Below are positions 8,043 to 14,112 of a DNA stretch of 14,112 nucleotides, in pieces (the first letter of the stretch is position 1; each line of letters begins with the position of its first letter). Under the pieces are notes generated by a model. That model saw nothing but the letters and a program-made list of their open reading frames with translations, was not told where the DNA came from and did no database searches. A program made the position numbers and the translations under genes. This DNA comes from Bacteroidota bacterium (GTDB lineage Bacteria; Bacteroidota; Bacteroidia; Bacteroidales; Marinifilaceae). The stretch is taken from positions 1 to 14,112 of the forward strand of contig JAEXFF010000034.1 of the NCBI GenBank assembly GCA_023400335.1, given 5' to 3'.

Positions 8043-8639
8043 TTACTGAATCGTATAAGTGTCTGCATCTACATGATAAAAAGAAAGGTAATCTTTCCCT
8101 TCTTTTTCTTTCCGCTCAGCTATCCGTTTCCGGAAATTATCTATTCTTTGTTGCTGGGTTGCTGCAACAGCTTCTCCCCTGGCTTTTTGTTCTGAAGAAC
8201 AACCGGCTTCACTGTCCCCATGTTGCGCAGCCGTTTGTGATTTTAGCATCTCTTCCCACTGAGCCAAATAAGCTTCATCCATACGGTCTTCCACCAGTTT
8301 TCCTTTCACACGGACTATATTATTTACAGCTTCCTGCTTAAAACTACCTATTTTCTCTCCTGCTTCCACGCGGATTGTCTGCGTGTCATCACTGCCCATC
8401 AGAAAAATTTTTCCTCCGCCGTGCGCACAAATATGGGTACATACACCCTCAATTTCTACCTCCTGCCCTTTTAAAGAATCTGCCTTCCCCAATAAATCAT
8501 CAATTTGCAATACCTGCGTACTCATTTGTTCACTGGAAGCTGTTTGCTTATTACTTTTCTTGCCAGACTGGCAACCCTGACCGGTTACGCTAAAAAACAA
8601 TATTCCGGTAAGCATACACAATAAATAAAGTGTTTTCAT
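8043..8639 (-). CDS. Probable lipoprotein with OB-fold-like domain and CxHxCxH motif
   Basis: This is a 198-residue exported protein. Residues 1-22 form a signal peptide ending in GQGC, a slightly irregular lipobox with Cys23 as the likely lipidated residue. A Ser/Lys/Gln-rich linker follows. Residues ~43-128 resemble the OB-fold (tRNA-anti-like) periplasmic domains of Bacteroidota: a helix (IDDLLGKADSLKG), strands VEIEGVC, IFLMG and TIRVEAG, then NIVRVKGKLVE. Within the fold the run CTHICAH (67-73) puts two Cys and two His in alternation, a good candidate metal or haem ligand set. The C-terminal third (~140-185) is Gln/Lys/Glu/Arg rich and probably a long helix. It is the first gene of a two-gene unit with the PepSY membrane protein. 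A role in metal or redox handling is inferred; no experimental homologue comes to mind. Confidence 0.75.
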   Translation of the reverse strand: MKTLYLLCMLTGILFFSVTGQGCQSGKKSNKQTASSEQMSTQVLQIDDLLGKADSLKGQEVEIEGVCTHICAHGGGKIFLMGSDDTQTIRVEAGEKIGSFKQEAVNNIVRVKGKLVEDRMDEAYLAQWEEMLKSQTAAQHGDSEAGCSSEQKARGEAVAATQQQRIDNFRKRIAERKEKEGKDYLSFYHVDADTYTIQ

Positions 8640-8673
8640 ACTTTAAACAAAATTTAATTACCTATTAATTGAG

Positions 8674-8705
8674 CAAAATTAAGAAATTCTCCGGTAGACT
8701 TCAAT
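8674..8705 (-). promoter_or_regulatory. Candidate sigma-ABfr promoter of the lipoprotein/PepSY operon
   Basis: On the minus strand TAATTTTG (8681-8674) matches the Bacteroidota -7 consensus TAnnTTTG exactly. ATTG (8705-8702) lies 20 bp upstream, close to the TTTG -33 element at its usual 19-21 bp spacing. Transcription would start roughly 25-30 bp before the ATG at 8639. This is a pattern match by eye, without start-site data. Confidence 0.6.
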
Positions 8706-8736
8706 ACCTAAATATAGGGATTCTATCTAAAAACAT

Positions 8737-9147
8737 TTAAACCAATGCCACTCCCTGCGTGATTTTGCTTCCCGCCTCCTCTGCCGGTAAAAGATTTTTT
8801 CCCAAGATTTCAAAATCATTGCCTGCCCGGCTCTAGAGATAGGTCCATATTAAAACTTATAATTCCCTCTATATCCTGATTTTCAGAATATTTCACAATA
8901 CAGCATCCGGCTATATATGTGGATAATTTACGGGAACAGCCGGAAGAATATCCTGTTTATATTTCACTGTCTGCCGGTAATTCTTGTAAAACCATTCCTT
9001 CATACGTCTCTCTTTAAAGATCCCTCCGTCTGGCATCCGCTCTGCAAGTAATATCCCCTAGGGAAGTCTGCCGAATCCCCCGTTCGGCAAATGTCGTTTC
9101 AGCAGCAGACAAAATGCTGCCTCCCCTTGCTGCTTTCCGGATTTATA
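8737..9147 (-). pseudogene. Possible decayed coding sequence, family not recognised
   Basis: Reading the minus strand gives protein-like segments that switch frames. From 9147 to 9061 the frame encodes a segment containing GEAAFCLLLKRHLPNGG, then a TAG. The same frame continues to 8911 with MPDGGIFKERRMKEWFYKNY and beyond, ending in TAG. From about 8910 to 8816 a neighbouring frame carries KYSENQDIEGIISFNMDLSL and ends in TGA. The original frame then resumes with GNDFEILGKNLLPAEEAGSK and ends in TAA at 8739-8737. The composition (balanced Asp, Glu, Lys, Asn, Gly) is that of real protein rather than chance translation. Two compensating frameshifts plus one or two stops would explain the pattern. 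I do not recognise the family. It could still be coincidence, since the plus strand also shows some open stretches here. Confidence 0.35.
9069..9089. repeat. Small inverted repeat (7-bp stem)
   Basis: TGCCGAA (9069-9075) and TTCGGCA (9083-9089) are perfect complements around a 7-nt loop. A 6-bp pair, GCAGCA (9102-9107) and TGCTGC (9115-9120), follows closely. Neither has a T-tract, so a terminator is unlikely. They fall within the possible decayed gene and may have no function. Confidence 0.4.
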
Positions 9148-9236
9148 CTATGTAAAGCTCCCTTCTTTTCTCTATTTTCCTGATAAAAAGCAGAGAAAAA
9201 GTTTCTATTCTTAATTATAAATTAAAAATTTAATCC

Positions 9237-11255
9237 TTACTGCCCGGACCGCCACCAACGGGGATTAATTCCGATAAAAAAACCATAATTCCGGCGGGCC
9301 ATCGGCCGACTCAATACCGATACATATTCCTCATCAAAGAGATTATAAACCGAAAATTTCAATGAAAATGCAGTATGCTGAATTTTAAAACGCTTTTCCA
9401 AAGATATATCATTCATGTAATATGATCCCAGATGTCCGATTTTGGTTGCCTTTTCATTACTGGAAGTGGTAAAACGCTCACTGTAATAATTGTATTTGTA
9501 AAGAAAAGAAAAACCTTTCCATTCTAAACGTCCAATCACCCCAGAAGAATATTCAGGAATATATACCAATTGTTTTCCGATTGATTCGTCCGCCCAGCTC
9601 ATCGGATCACCATGATTAATGGAACGGGTCTGTGCCCAATTGGCATCGAGAAAAAGTTTCCAGGCCCCCCATTTAAATGCTGCCTTCCCCTTTAGTTCCC
9701 AACCATAACTATGTACTTTTTTTACATTCACCGGGCTCCAAAATCCTTTAAAAGTCGGCAACCAAACAATCCAGTCGTCAATATGCGAATCGTATGCCGT
9801 CACCTCCCCCTTTAAAGAAAAGGCTTCTCCGCTCCTCACCGTAAACTCCATACCGAGGTCGTATGTATATCCTTTCTCAGTTTTTAAAGTATCATTACCC
9901 CCCGGTAAAAAATACAGATCATTCAATGTCGGATAATGAAAATTTTTAGCAATCGAAGATTTTAGGATAACCTCATAGCGCGGCCATAATACAATATCCA
10001 GAAAAGCTGCCGGAATCACAGGGGTATATTCCCCGTAATATTCTTCACGTACATCCACAGCCAATCCCAGACGTTTCCAGGGACGATAACGCAAGGTCGC
10101 CAAAGCTGAGACCTCTGTCCGGTTTTTCTCATACCCGGTGGCAGTAATTTTATCCCAACTATCTACAAAATGAAATTGACCGGAAATATTGGCTTTCAGC
10201 ATCCACTTTTCTGAAGGGAAATATTCCGTTTCCCCCGAAATAAAACCAGAATGTACATAACTACTGGCATGCTGCATCTCAGCCAATACCCCTTCGGCAA
10301 CCTCTCCTTCGTAAGTGTACAAAATATGGTCGAAATTATATCCCACTTTCCCTGCTATTTTCAGTTTTTCCCGGTTGTGGTCCCACCCGGCTACCACCCG
10401 TAGAGTATTCTGTTTCTGTTGATTTTTCGCCTCATTCTCTTCCCGGTAATTTACATCCAACATCGGTATTCCCCGTTTTGAATCAACATACCATCCGGCA
10501 AATGAAAAACGGTTCCCGTCTTTCCGGTCGTAATAGACCTCCTGCAAAAGATGCAAATCCCGGTATTTACAGTTTTTATTCCGCTCTATGGGATAACTTA
10601 TGAAATTCCCGTCTTTATCAAAATCTTTTTTGTTATAGTTCCGGTATTTGAAATCATTCTGCGAATTGACATAACAAATTCGCGTCGAACTTTGCCATTT
10701 TGCGGAAGCATAACGGAAATGGAGAAAATCGTCATAAGTATTGAAGCTACTGATCCCCTGAATAAAATTCAAGTCCATTCCAACTCCCGCCATTGGTTTA
10801 TTGGAAAGGGTAATGGCTCCTCCCAAACCTCCTCCGGTTACATTTACGGAACTGGCTCCGTGCCAAAGGCTCAGATCATCGACAAAGTAAGAAGGAATTA
10901 AAGAAAAATCAACCTGTCCCAACATAGGGGAATTGATCTTCATTCCATTCCATAACACCTGGGTATGTGAAGGCGCTGTCCCCCGGAAAGATGCCGTAGC
11001 CAATGTCCCCCGCCCGTAATTTTTTATAAAAACGGAAGTACTTTGGGACAAAATATCCGCCAAACTGTTTATTACACTTTCCCGAAGCACCATCGTATCG
11101 ATCTCTGTCCGGGTAATTCCGATATCCTGAAACTTGCGCTGAGCCGTCACGTCCACCTGCTTGAGTTTCAAGCGCCAGGCAACTTTATCTTTTTCCTGAG
11201 TCCATCCGGTTGCCACAAAAAACAAACAGAAAACAGAAAGTAAAAAATTTTTCAT
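9237..11255 (-). CDS. TonB-dependent outer-membrane receptor (BtuB-like architecture)
   Basis: This is a complete 672-residue receptor. Residues 1-20 are a signal peptide (MKNFLLSVFCLFFVATGWTQ). A short lead then carries QVDVTAQR (33-40), the usual motif just before the plug, possibly overlapping the TonB box. The plug domain spans about 43-155, with SFRGT, HTQVLWNGMKINSPMLGQVD and GGGLGGAITLSNKP, the latter typical of plug ends. The remaining ~515 residues form the 22-strand barrel. There is no carboxypeptidase-like regulatory domain in front of the plug, unlike SusC proteins, and the size is close to BtuB/FepA. The last strand ends in NPRWW followed by a polar RSGQ tail, so the final residue is not the usual aromatic. 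The gene is last in a minus-strand run behind two surface-protein genes. Cobalamin or another cofactor is a plausible ligand by analogy with Bacteroides BtuB loci, but this is unproven. Confidence 0.92.
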   Translation of the reverse strand: MKNFLLSVFCLFFVATGWTQEKDKVAWRLKLKQVDVTAQRKFQDIGITRTEIDTMVLRESVINSLADILSQSTSVFIKNYGRGTLATASFRGTAPSHTQVLWNGMKINSPMLGQVDFSLIPSYFVDDLSLWHGASSVNVTGGGLGGAITLSNKPMAGVGMDLNFIQGISSFNTYDDFLHFRYASAKWQSSTRICYVNSQNDFKYRNYNKKDFDKDGNFISYPIERNKNCKYRDLHLLQEVYYDRKDGNRFSFAGWYVDSKRGIPMLDVNYREENEAKNQQKQNTLRVVAGWDHNREKLKIAGKVGYNFDHILYTYEGEVAEGVLAEMQHASSYVHSGFISGETEYFPSEKWMLKANISGQFHFVDSWDKITATGYEKNRTEVSALATLRYRPWKRLGLAVDVREEYYGEYTPVIPAAFLDIVLWPRYEVILKSSIAKNFHYPTLNDLYFLPGGNDTLKTEKGYTYDLGMEFTVRSGEAFSLKGEVTAYDSHIDDWIVWLPTFKGFWSPVNVKKVHSYGWELKGKAAFKWGAWKLFLDANWAQTRSINHGDPMSWADESIGKQLVYIPEYSSGVIGRLEWKGFSFLYKYNYYSERFTTSSNEKATKIGHLGSYYMNDISLEKRFKIQHTAFSLKFSVYNLFDEEYVSVLSRPMARRNYGFFIGINPRWWRSGQ

Positions 11256-11276
11256 ACATTATTTTATATAAAAGCA

Positions 11277-11309
11277 ATACCGCCCGATTCAGTAGAACCG
11301 AAGCGGTAT
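11277..11309 (-). terminator. Intergenic hairpin with T-rich tail between lipoprotein and receptor genes
   Basis: ATACCGC (11277-11283) pairs with GCGGTAT (11303-11309). The interior extends the stem through CG/CG and TTC/GAA pairs around an AGTA loop, with small mismatches. On the minus strand the hairpin is followed by TGCTTTTATATAAAA, so it looks like an intrinsic terminator placed 21 bases before the receptor ATG. Since no promoter consensus is visible between it and that ATG, it more likely works as a partial terminator, attenuator or RNA-stabilising stem inside the operon. Confidence 0.6.
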
Positions 11310-11327
11310 CGCACAGCCTAACTCAAG

Positions 11328-13508
11328 TTATTCGGCATATTTACCGTCTTTCATATCCTGCCAGCTAGGATTATAACCATTATTCAATACAACCCATTGC
11401 TCTGCTGTCAACTTACTGTTTACAAACAAAGGGCTAAAAGTAGAATAATCTTTCAATCCGCCATTATACTGAATATCGATTTTACCGACCGTTGTCAGGG
11501 ATGCAAAATTCAAGGTAGTCAAACTTTCATATGAATCATCTTCATCGGTATTCCAAATATTCAAGGTACCTGTAATTGTTTTCAGATTTGGTAGAGCAAT
11601 GCTCTCCACTTCATCTGCCCAGGTATCCAAAAAAATATCACCTCTGACTTCTGTCAGTTTAGGCAAACTGAAATGTTGTATATTTCCTACGGGCATTTCC
11701 AGTTCGTAACTTTCACTTCCCTTTTTACCCGGGCCTTTTAATCCTATCGTTTCGAGTAAGGATAAATCAATCTCTGTAACATTCCAGGCCGCCGACAGAG
11801 CCAGACAAAGCTGTTTTCCAACCGCTTTTAAAACAGGAGCAGAGAAATTTTTTAATGCTTTGGAATTCACATACAACCACCCTTCCACCTGAGTCAGTGC
11901 AGGGAAATTCAGATTTGTTCCTCCTCCGGCTTCTATATTCCCCCTAGCTTCCTTTAAGGCAGGAAACGAAATAGTACCGGAACCGGAAAAAATCAAATTT
12001 CCTCCAATTTCTTTAAAAGGAAGGGCCGTCGTTCCGTTCACATTTAAGTCTATATTTCCTTCGATATTATCAAATCCCTCGATAACAGTCGTTGCCGAAA
12101 TATTCCACTTTATATCTCCATAAAAAATCTGAGGTCCTTTAATAACAGCAGCCTTATGCACCCTCAACTCAAACCCTCCCCCTCCGAACTCTACATTGGA
12201 TACATCGATTATTTCCGGAGCAAACTTATTCATAGGTCCGATTATGGCAATACCTCCCGCATATTTTAAATTTACCAAATCCCAACTGACTAATTCATTA
12301 TCAAACGATAAATTCAAGGTTCCACTTATTTTTTCCAGATTACTTATTCCTGTCAGCTCCTTAATCCCCAATCCCGATAATGTCAGATCCCCCTCAATTT
12401 CTTTCAAGGAATTAAAATTCAATCGTTCGAGAGGGGTTGGATCAACTGTTCTCGATATGGGAATGATACTGATCGCTCCGCAACTTTCCAGGGACGGACA
12501 GTTCCACTCCTGAAGAGAACGGGCTTTTTCGACCGTAATGTTATTTACAGAAGAAAGCAAAGGAAAATCAACTGTCTCCAAGGCAGCCATTTTCGCTACG
12601 TATAATTTTCCACCGATTTGCTCTAAAACCGGGAACTCTATGTTTTTTATGATACTTCCATAGTCTGTTACCCCTTCCGTGATCCCTTTTATCTGCACAT
12701 CCATACGAACCGATTTTAATTCCGGAAAAGTGACAGAAGTCAGACTTTCAGAAAATACCAGTAACGATTCCCCAATAGAAACAAGCAGCGGAGCCTGTAC
12801 CCACTGAATATTCGTATTATTGACAATAAATTCAGATTTTATTTCTCTCAATTTCGGGAATCTTACCATAGACAATAAAGGAGCACGGGAAGGTTCGGCA
12901 GCTGTTCCAATTTTAACTGAACCCGCTTTTTCCAAATGATCTAACCCACTCAAATCCGTTCCGAAATAATTATTGTTTACAATAATACTTCCCTTTACTT
13001 CTTTCAATGCTGCCAGACCCGATAAATCTGTCACACTATCTGTCCCTGTATATGCACCGATCACCAGATTCCCACTGATAACGGTCGCTCCTCCTTCTGC
13101 AAAAGCATCTACATCAGCCTGTGTTTGCAAAACAACATCTCCCTCATTATAAATATCAGAGTGAATCACCCGGTATATATAGCGTCTGTCGGCATTATTG
13201 TAAGAAGTAACACGGAACTGACGTTCGCTGTTCCAGTTAACGATCGTAGCCGGATCCGGAGTGATTACCGCTAATTCCGAATGTTCAAAATCAACTGTAG
13301 CTCCATCCAATGAAACCGTATAAGGTACAGTTACGGTAATACTATCTCCGGCAATTACAGCCTCATAAACAGAACCAGCTTGTGTGATAGTCACAGCTGT
13401 GATATAATTGTCCGTACCTTCAAACGGACTATTGTCATCGTCCGAACAACTTCCGAAAACAAAGGCTATTCCCAATAACAGACAACCTATTTTAAAAACA
13501 TTTTTCAT
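11328..13508 (-). CDS. Surface lipoprotein with DUF5018-like domain and leucine-rich (receptor-L-like) solenoid
   Basis: This is a 726-residue protein. The signal peptide ends in the lipobox FGSC, with Cys21 followed by S-D-D-D, an acidic export signal for display on the cell surface. Residues ~30-115 resemble DUF5018-type Ig-like domains of Bacteroidota (NYITAVTITQAG, then VTVPYTVSLDGATVDF and ERQFRVTSYN). From ~120 to the end runs a parallel-beta solenoid of the receptor-L/leucine-rich kind. Its units of about 17-24 residues follow the pattern FPxLxxIxGxLxV, for example FPKLREIKSEFIV, FPVLEQIGGKLYV, FPALTQVEGWLYV and LPNLKTITGTLNI. A Gly-rich stretch lies around 450-530. Solenoids of this type usually bind proteins or glycans. 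The gene starts 19 bp after a surface-protein gene and precedes the TonB receptor gene, suggesting that it captures or gates the ligand. The substrate is unknown. Confidence 0.82.
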   Translation of the reverse strand: MKNVFKIGCLLLGIAFVFGSCSDDDNSPFEGTDNYITAVTITQAGSVYEAVIAGDSITVTVPYTVSLDGATVDFEHSELAVITPDPATIVNWNSERQFRVTSYNNADRRYIYRVIHSDIYNEGDVVLQTQADVDAFAEGGATVISGNLVIGAYTGTDSVTDLSGLAALKEVKGSIIVNNNYFGTDLSGLDHLEKAGSVKIGTAAEPSRAPLLSMVRFPKLREIKSEFIVNNTNIQWVQAPLLVSIGESLLVFSESLTSVTFPELKSVRMDVQIKGITEGVTDYGSIIKNIEFPVLEQIGGKLYVAKMAALETVDFPLLSSVNNITVEKARSLQEWNCPSLESCGAISIIPISRTVDPTPLERLNFNSLKEIEGDLTLSGLGIKELTGISNLEKISGTLNLSFDNELVSWDLVNLKYAGGIAIIGPMNKFAPEIIDVSNVEFGGGGFELRVHKAAVIKGPQIFYGDIKWNISATTVIEGFDNIEGNIDLNVNGTTALPFKEIGGNLIFSGSGTISFPALKEARGNIEAGGGTNLNFPALTQVEGWLYVNSKALKNFSAPVLKAVGKQLCLALSAAWNVTEIDLSLLETIGLKGPGKKGSESYELEMPVGNIQHFSLPKLTEVRGDIFLDTWADEVESIALPNLKTITGTLNIWNTDEDDSYESLTTLNFASLTTVGKIDIQYNGGLKDYSTFSPLFVNSKLTAEQWVVLNNGYNPSWQDMKDGKYAE

Positions 13509-13527
13509 ACTCTTCTTATTAATTCTG

Positions 13528-14112
13528 TTATTTACTTATATTCTGATCCTCAAATGACAAAACTTCCGTAGACTGTTCCCCTAACCATCCGCTTTTAGCA
13601 TTTGTTCCTGTCTGCACTTTTATAAAATCAATATATTTCAAATTGGCCGGTGATCCATCCCGGTTAATGGCATTACTGATTTTAAAATAAGTTTTCAATG
13701 GTCCCGCATCCGCATTATCTCCCTCTGCCTTATCCTGACCGAAATTGTCTACATAGCCCCAATCAAAAGCTTGATTGTCCCAGAATCCTGTCACCGGGTC
13801 CTGAACATTCCGGGCTTCCAGACAGGTCCCCTTTAAGGTATATGAATCTTCCCTGATCCAATTGGGATAATAAAAAGCCTGAGAGTGGTACTCTATCAGA
13901 TAATCGATAGCACCGGTTTTCCCGTTTACATCTGTCCACTCTACCTTCATCCCCGGCCCAGCCGGACGATAATAGGTGATGGCATAATTCTGAACAGTTT
14001 CCTCTTTGCCGGTCTCACTTCCTTTTAGTTCATACCATTCATCATCGGGCAAGCCGTTTCCGTTTACATCCTGCATAACCCAAACAATACCCGGCTCAGA
14101 ACTTCCCTCAAA
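13528..14112 (-). CDS. Cell-surface protein with calcium-loop motif, C-terminal part (5' cut by window edge)
   Basis: The frame is open to the right edge of the window. The segment just inside it reads EPGIVWVMQDVNGNGLPDDE, so the true start lies outside and the ATG at 14076 is internal. The visible ~194 residues contain the D-x-N-G-N-G-x-P-D-D run typical of EF-hand-like or thrombospondin-type-3 calcium loops, and later YHSQAFYYPNWI, FWDNQAFDWGYVDN and LKYIDFIKVQTG. I remember this set from a Bacteroides surface-protein family often annotated only as cell surface protein, some members of which lie near BtuB-type receptors. The C-terminus (SFEDQNISK) ends without a sorting domain. It is the first visible gene of the minus-strand run, 19 bp before the solenoid lipoprotein. 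Its signal peptide and any further domains cannot be seen. Confidence 0.75.
   Translation of the reverse strand, partial: FEGSSEPGIVWVMQDVNGNGLPDDEWYELKGSETGKEETVQNYAITYYRPAGPGMKVEWTDVNGKTGAIDYLIEYHSQAFYYPNWIREDSYTLKGTCLEARNVQDPVTGFWDNQAFDWGYVDNFGQDKAEGDNADAGPLKTYFKISNAINRDGSPANLKYIDFIKVQTGTNAKSGWLGEQSTEVLSFEDQNISK

Larger units (their letters stand above)
8640..9236. other. 597-bp stretch without an intact gene
   Basis: This gap lies between the stop of the TonB-dependent receptor (9237) and the start of the lipoprotein gene (8639), both on the minus strand. It holds the operon promoter near 8674-8705, a possible decayed gene (8737-9147) and small inverted repeats at 8906-8944, 9069-9089 and 9102-9120. 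An AT-rich stretch near 9205-9235 could contribute to ending receptor transcription, but no convincing terminator stem is visible there. No tRNA-like or riboswitch-like structure was recognised. Confidence 0.7.

Noticed and set aside
7923..8593. Several plus-strand open frames of 60-90 codons over the PepSY and lipoprotein genes
   Set aside because: The products are Cys/Pro/Ser/Phe-rich shadows of two clearly coding minus-strand genes.
8917..9051. Plus-strand 44-codon frame beginning ATG TGG ATA in the intergenic gap
   Set aside because: The minus-strand translation of the same bases is much more protein-like; this frame has no promoter or motif.
8640..9236. Cobalamin riboswitch or other structured leader in the gap
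   Set aside because: I found no B12-box-like sequence or multi-stem layout. The gap lies downstream of the receptor rather than upstream, so a leader for the receptor operon would be beyond base 14112.
10551..10901. 116-codon open frame antisense to the TonB receptor plug and barrel
   Set aside because: It overlaps a complete receptor gene with unmistakable plug motifs. There is no signal peptide or known motif in the antisense product.
11256..11327. Possible promoter for the TonB receptor in the 72-bp spacer
   Set aside because: No TAnnTTTG element with a TTTG partner is present. The AT-rich tail belongs to the hairpin, so the receptor probably depends on upstream transcription.

Overview
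The window looks like chromosomal DNA from a Bacteroidota member of the order Bacteroidales, probably a gut commensal. I infer this from three things. Lipoprotein signals end in Cys followed by acidic residues (CNDDD, CSDDD), as in surface-exported Bacteroidota lipoproteins. There is a TAnnTTTG-type -7 promoter element and no conspicuous Shine-Dalgarno use. The protein families (DUF4876, DUF6850, DUF4857, SusC/BtuB-like TonB-dependent receptors) are typical of that phylum. The use of CGG and CCG codons reminded me of Odoribacteraceae, but the genus cannot be fixed from sequence reading alone. No tRNA, rRNA, CRISPR array, insertion sequence or phage gene is visible.

Left block (2-7402, plus strand): six tightly spaced genes that look like one operon. 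It starts with the C-terminal barrel of a TonB-dependent receptor cut by the window edge. Next come a DUF4876 surface lipoprotein, a second outer-membrane barrel (DUF6850), an ABC ATPase, its six-helix permease, and a membrane-anchored DUF4857 protein. Spacers are 5-30 bp. The arrangement suggests one envelope-spanning system with outer-membrane and inner-membrane parts; its substrate cannot be read from sequence. A 12-bp perfect stem at 7407-7441 separates it from the convergent genes that follow and probably terminates both directions.

Middle block (7464-8705, minus strand): a two-gene operon with a good Bacteroidota promoter candidate. It encodes a predicted OB-fold, probable lipoprotein with a CxHxCxH motif, then a small PepSY-associated membrane protein with conserved-looking histidines. 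This suggests a redox, metal or haem role. Upstream lies a ~600-bp stretch with no intact gene (8640-9236). Part of it (about 8737-9147, minus strand) translates into protein-like segments in two frames broken by stops, and I read it as a possible decayed gene.

Right block (9237-14112, minus strand): a second TonB system transcribed inwards from the right edge. It has a surface protein with a calcium-loop-like DxNGNGxPDD motif (cut by the edge), a 726-residue surface lipoprotein with a DUF5018-like N-terminal domain and a long leucine-rich/receptor-L-like solenoid, and a 672-residue TonB-dependent receptor without a carboxypeptidase-like N-terminal domain. A stable hairpin with a T-rich tail lies between the solenoid gene and the receptor gene, and may set their expression ratio. 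The layout resembles Bacteroides cobalamin (BtuB-type) loci, but that substrate is an inference, and no riboswitch is inside the window.
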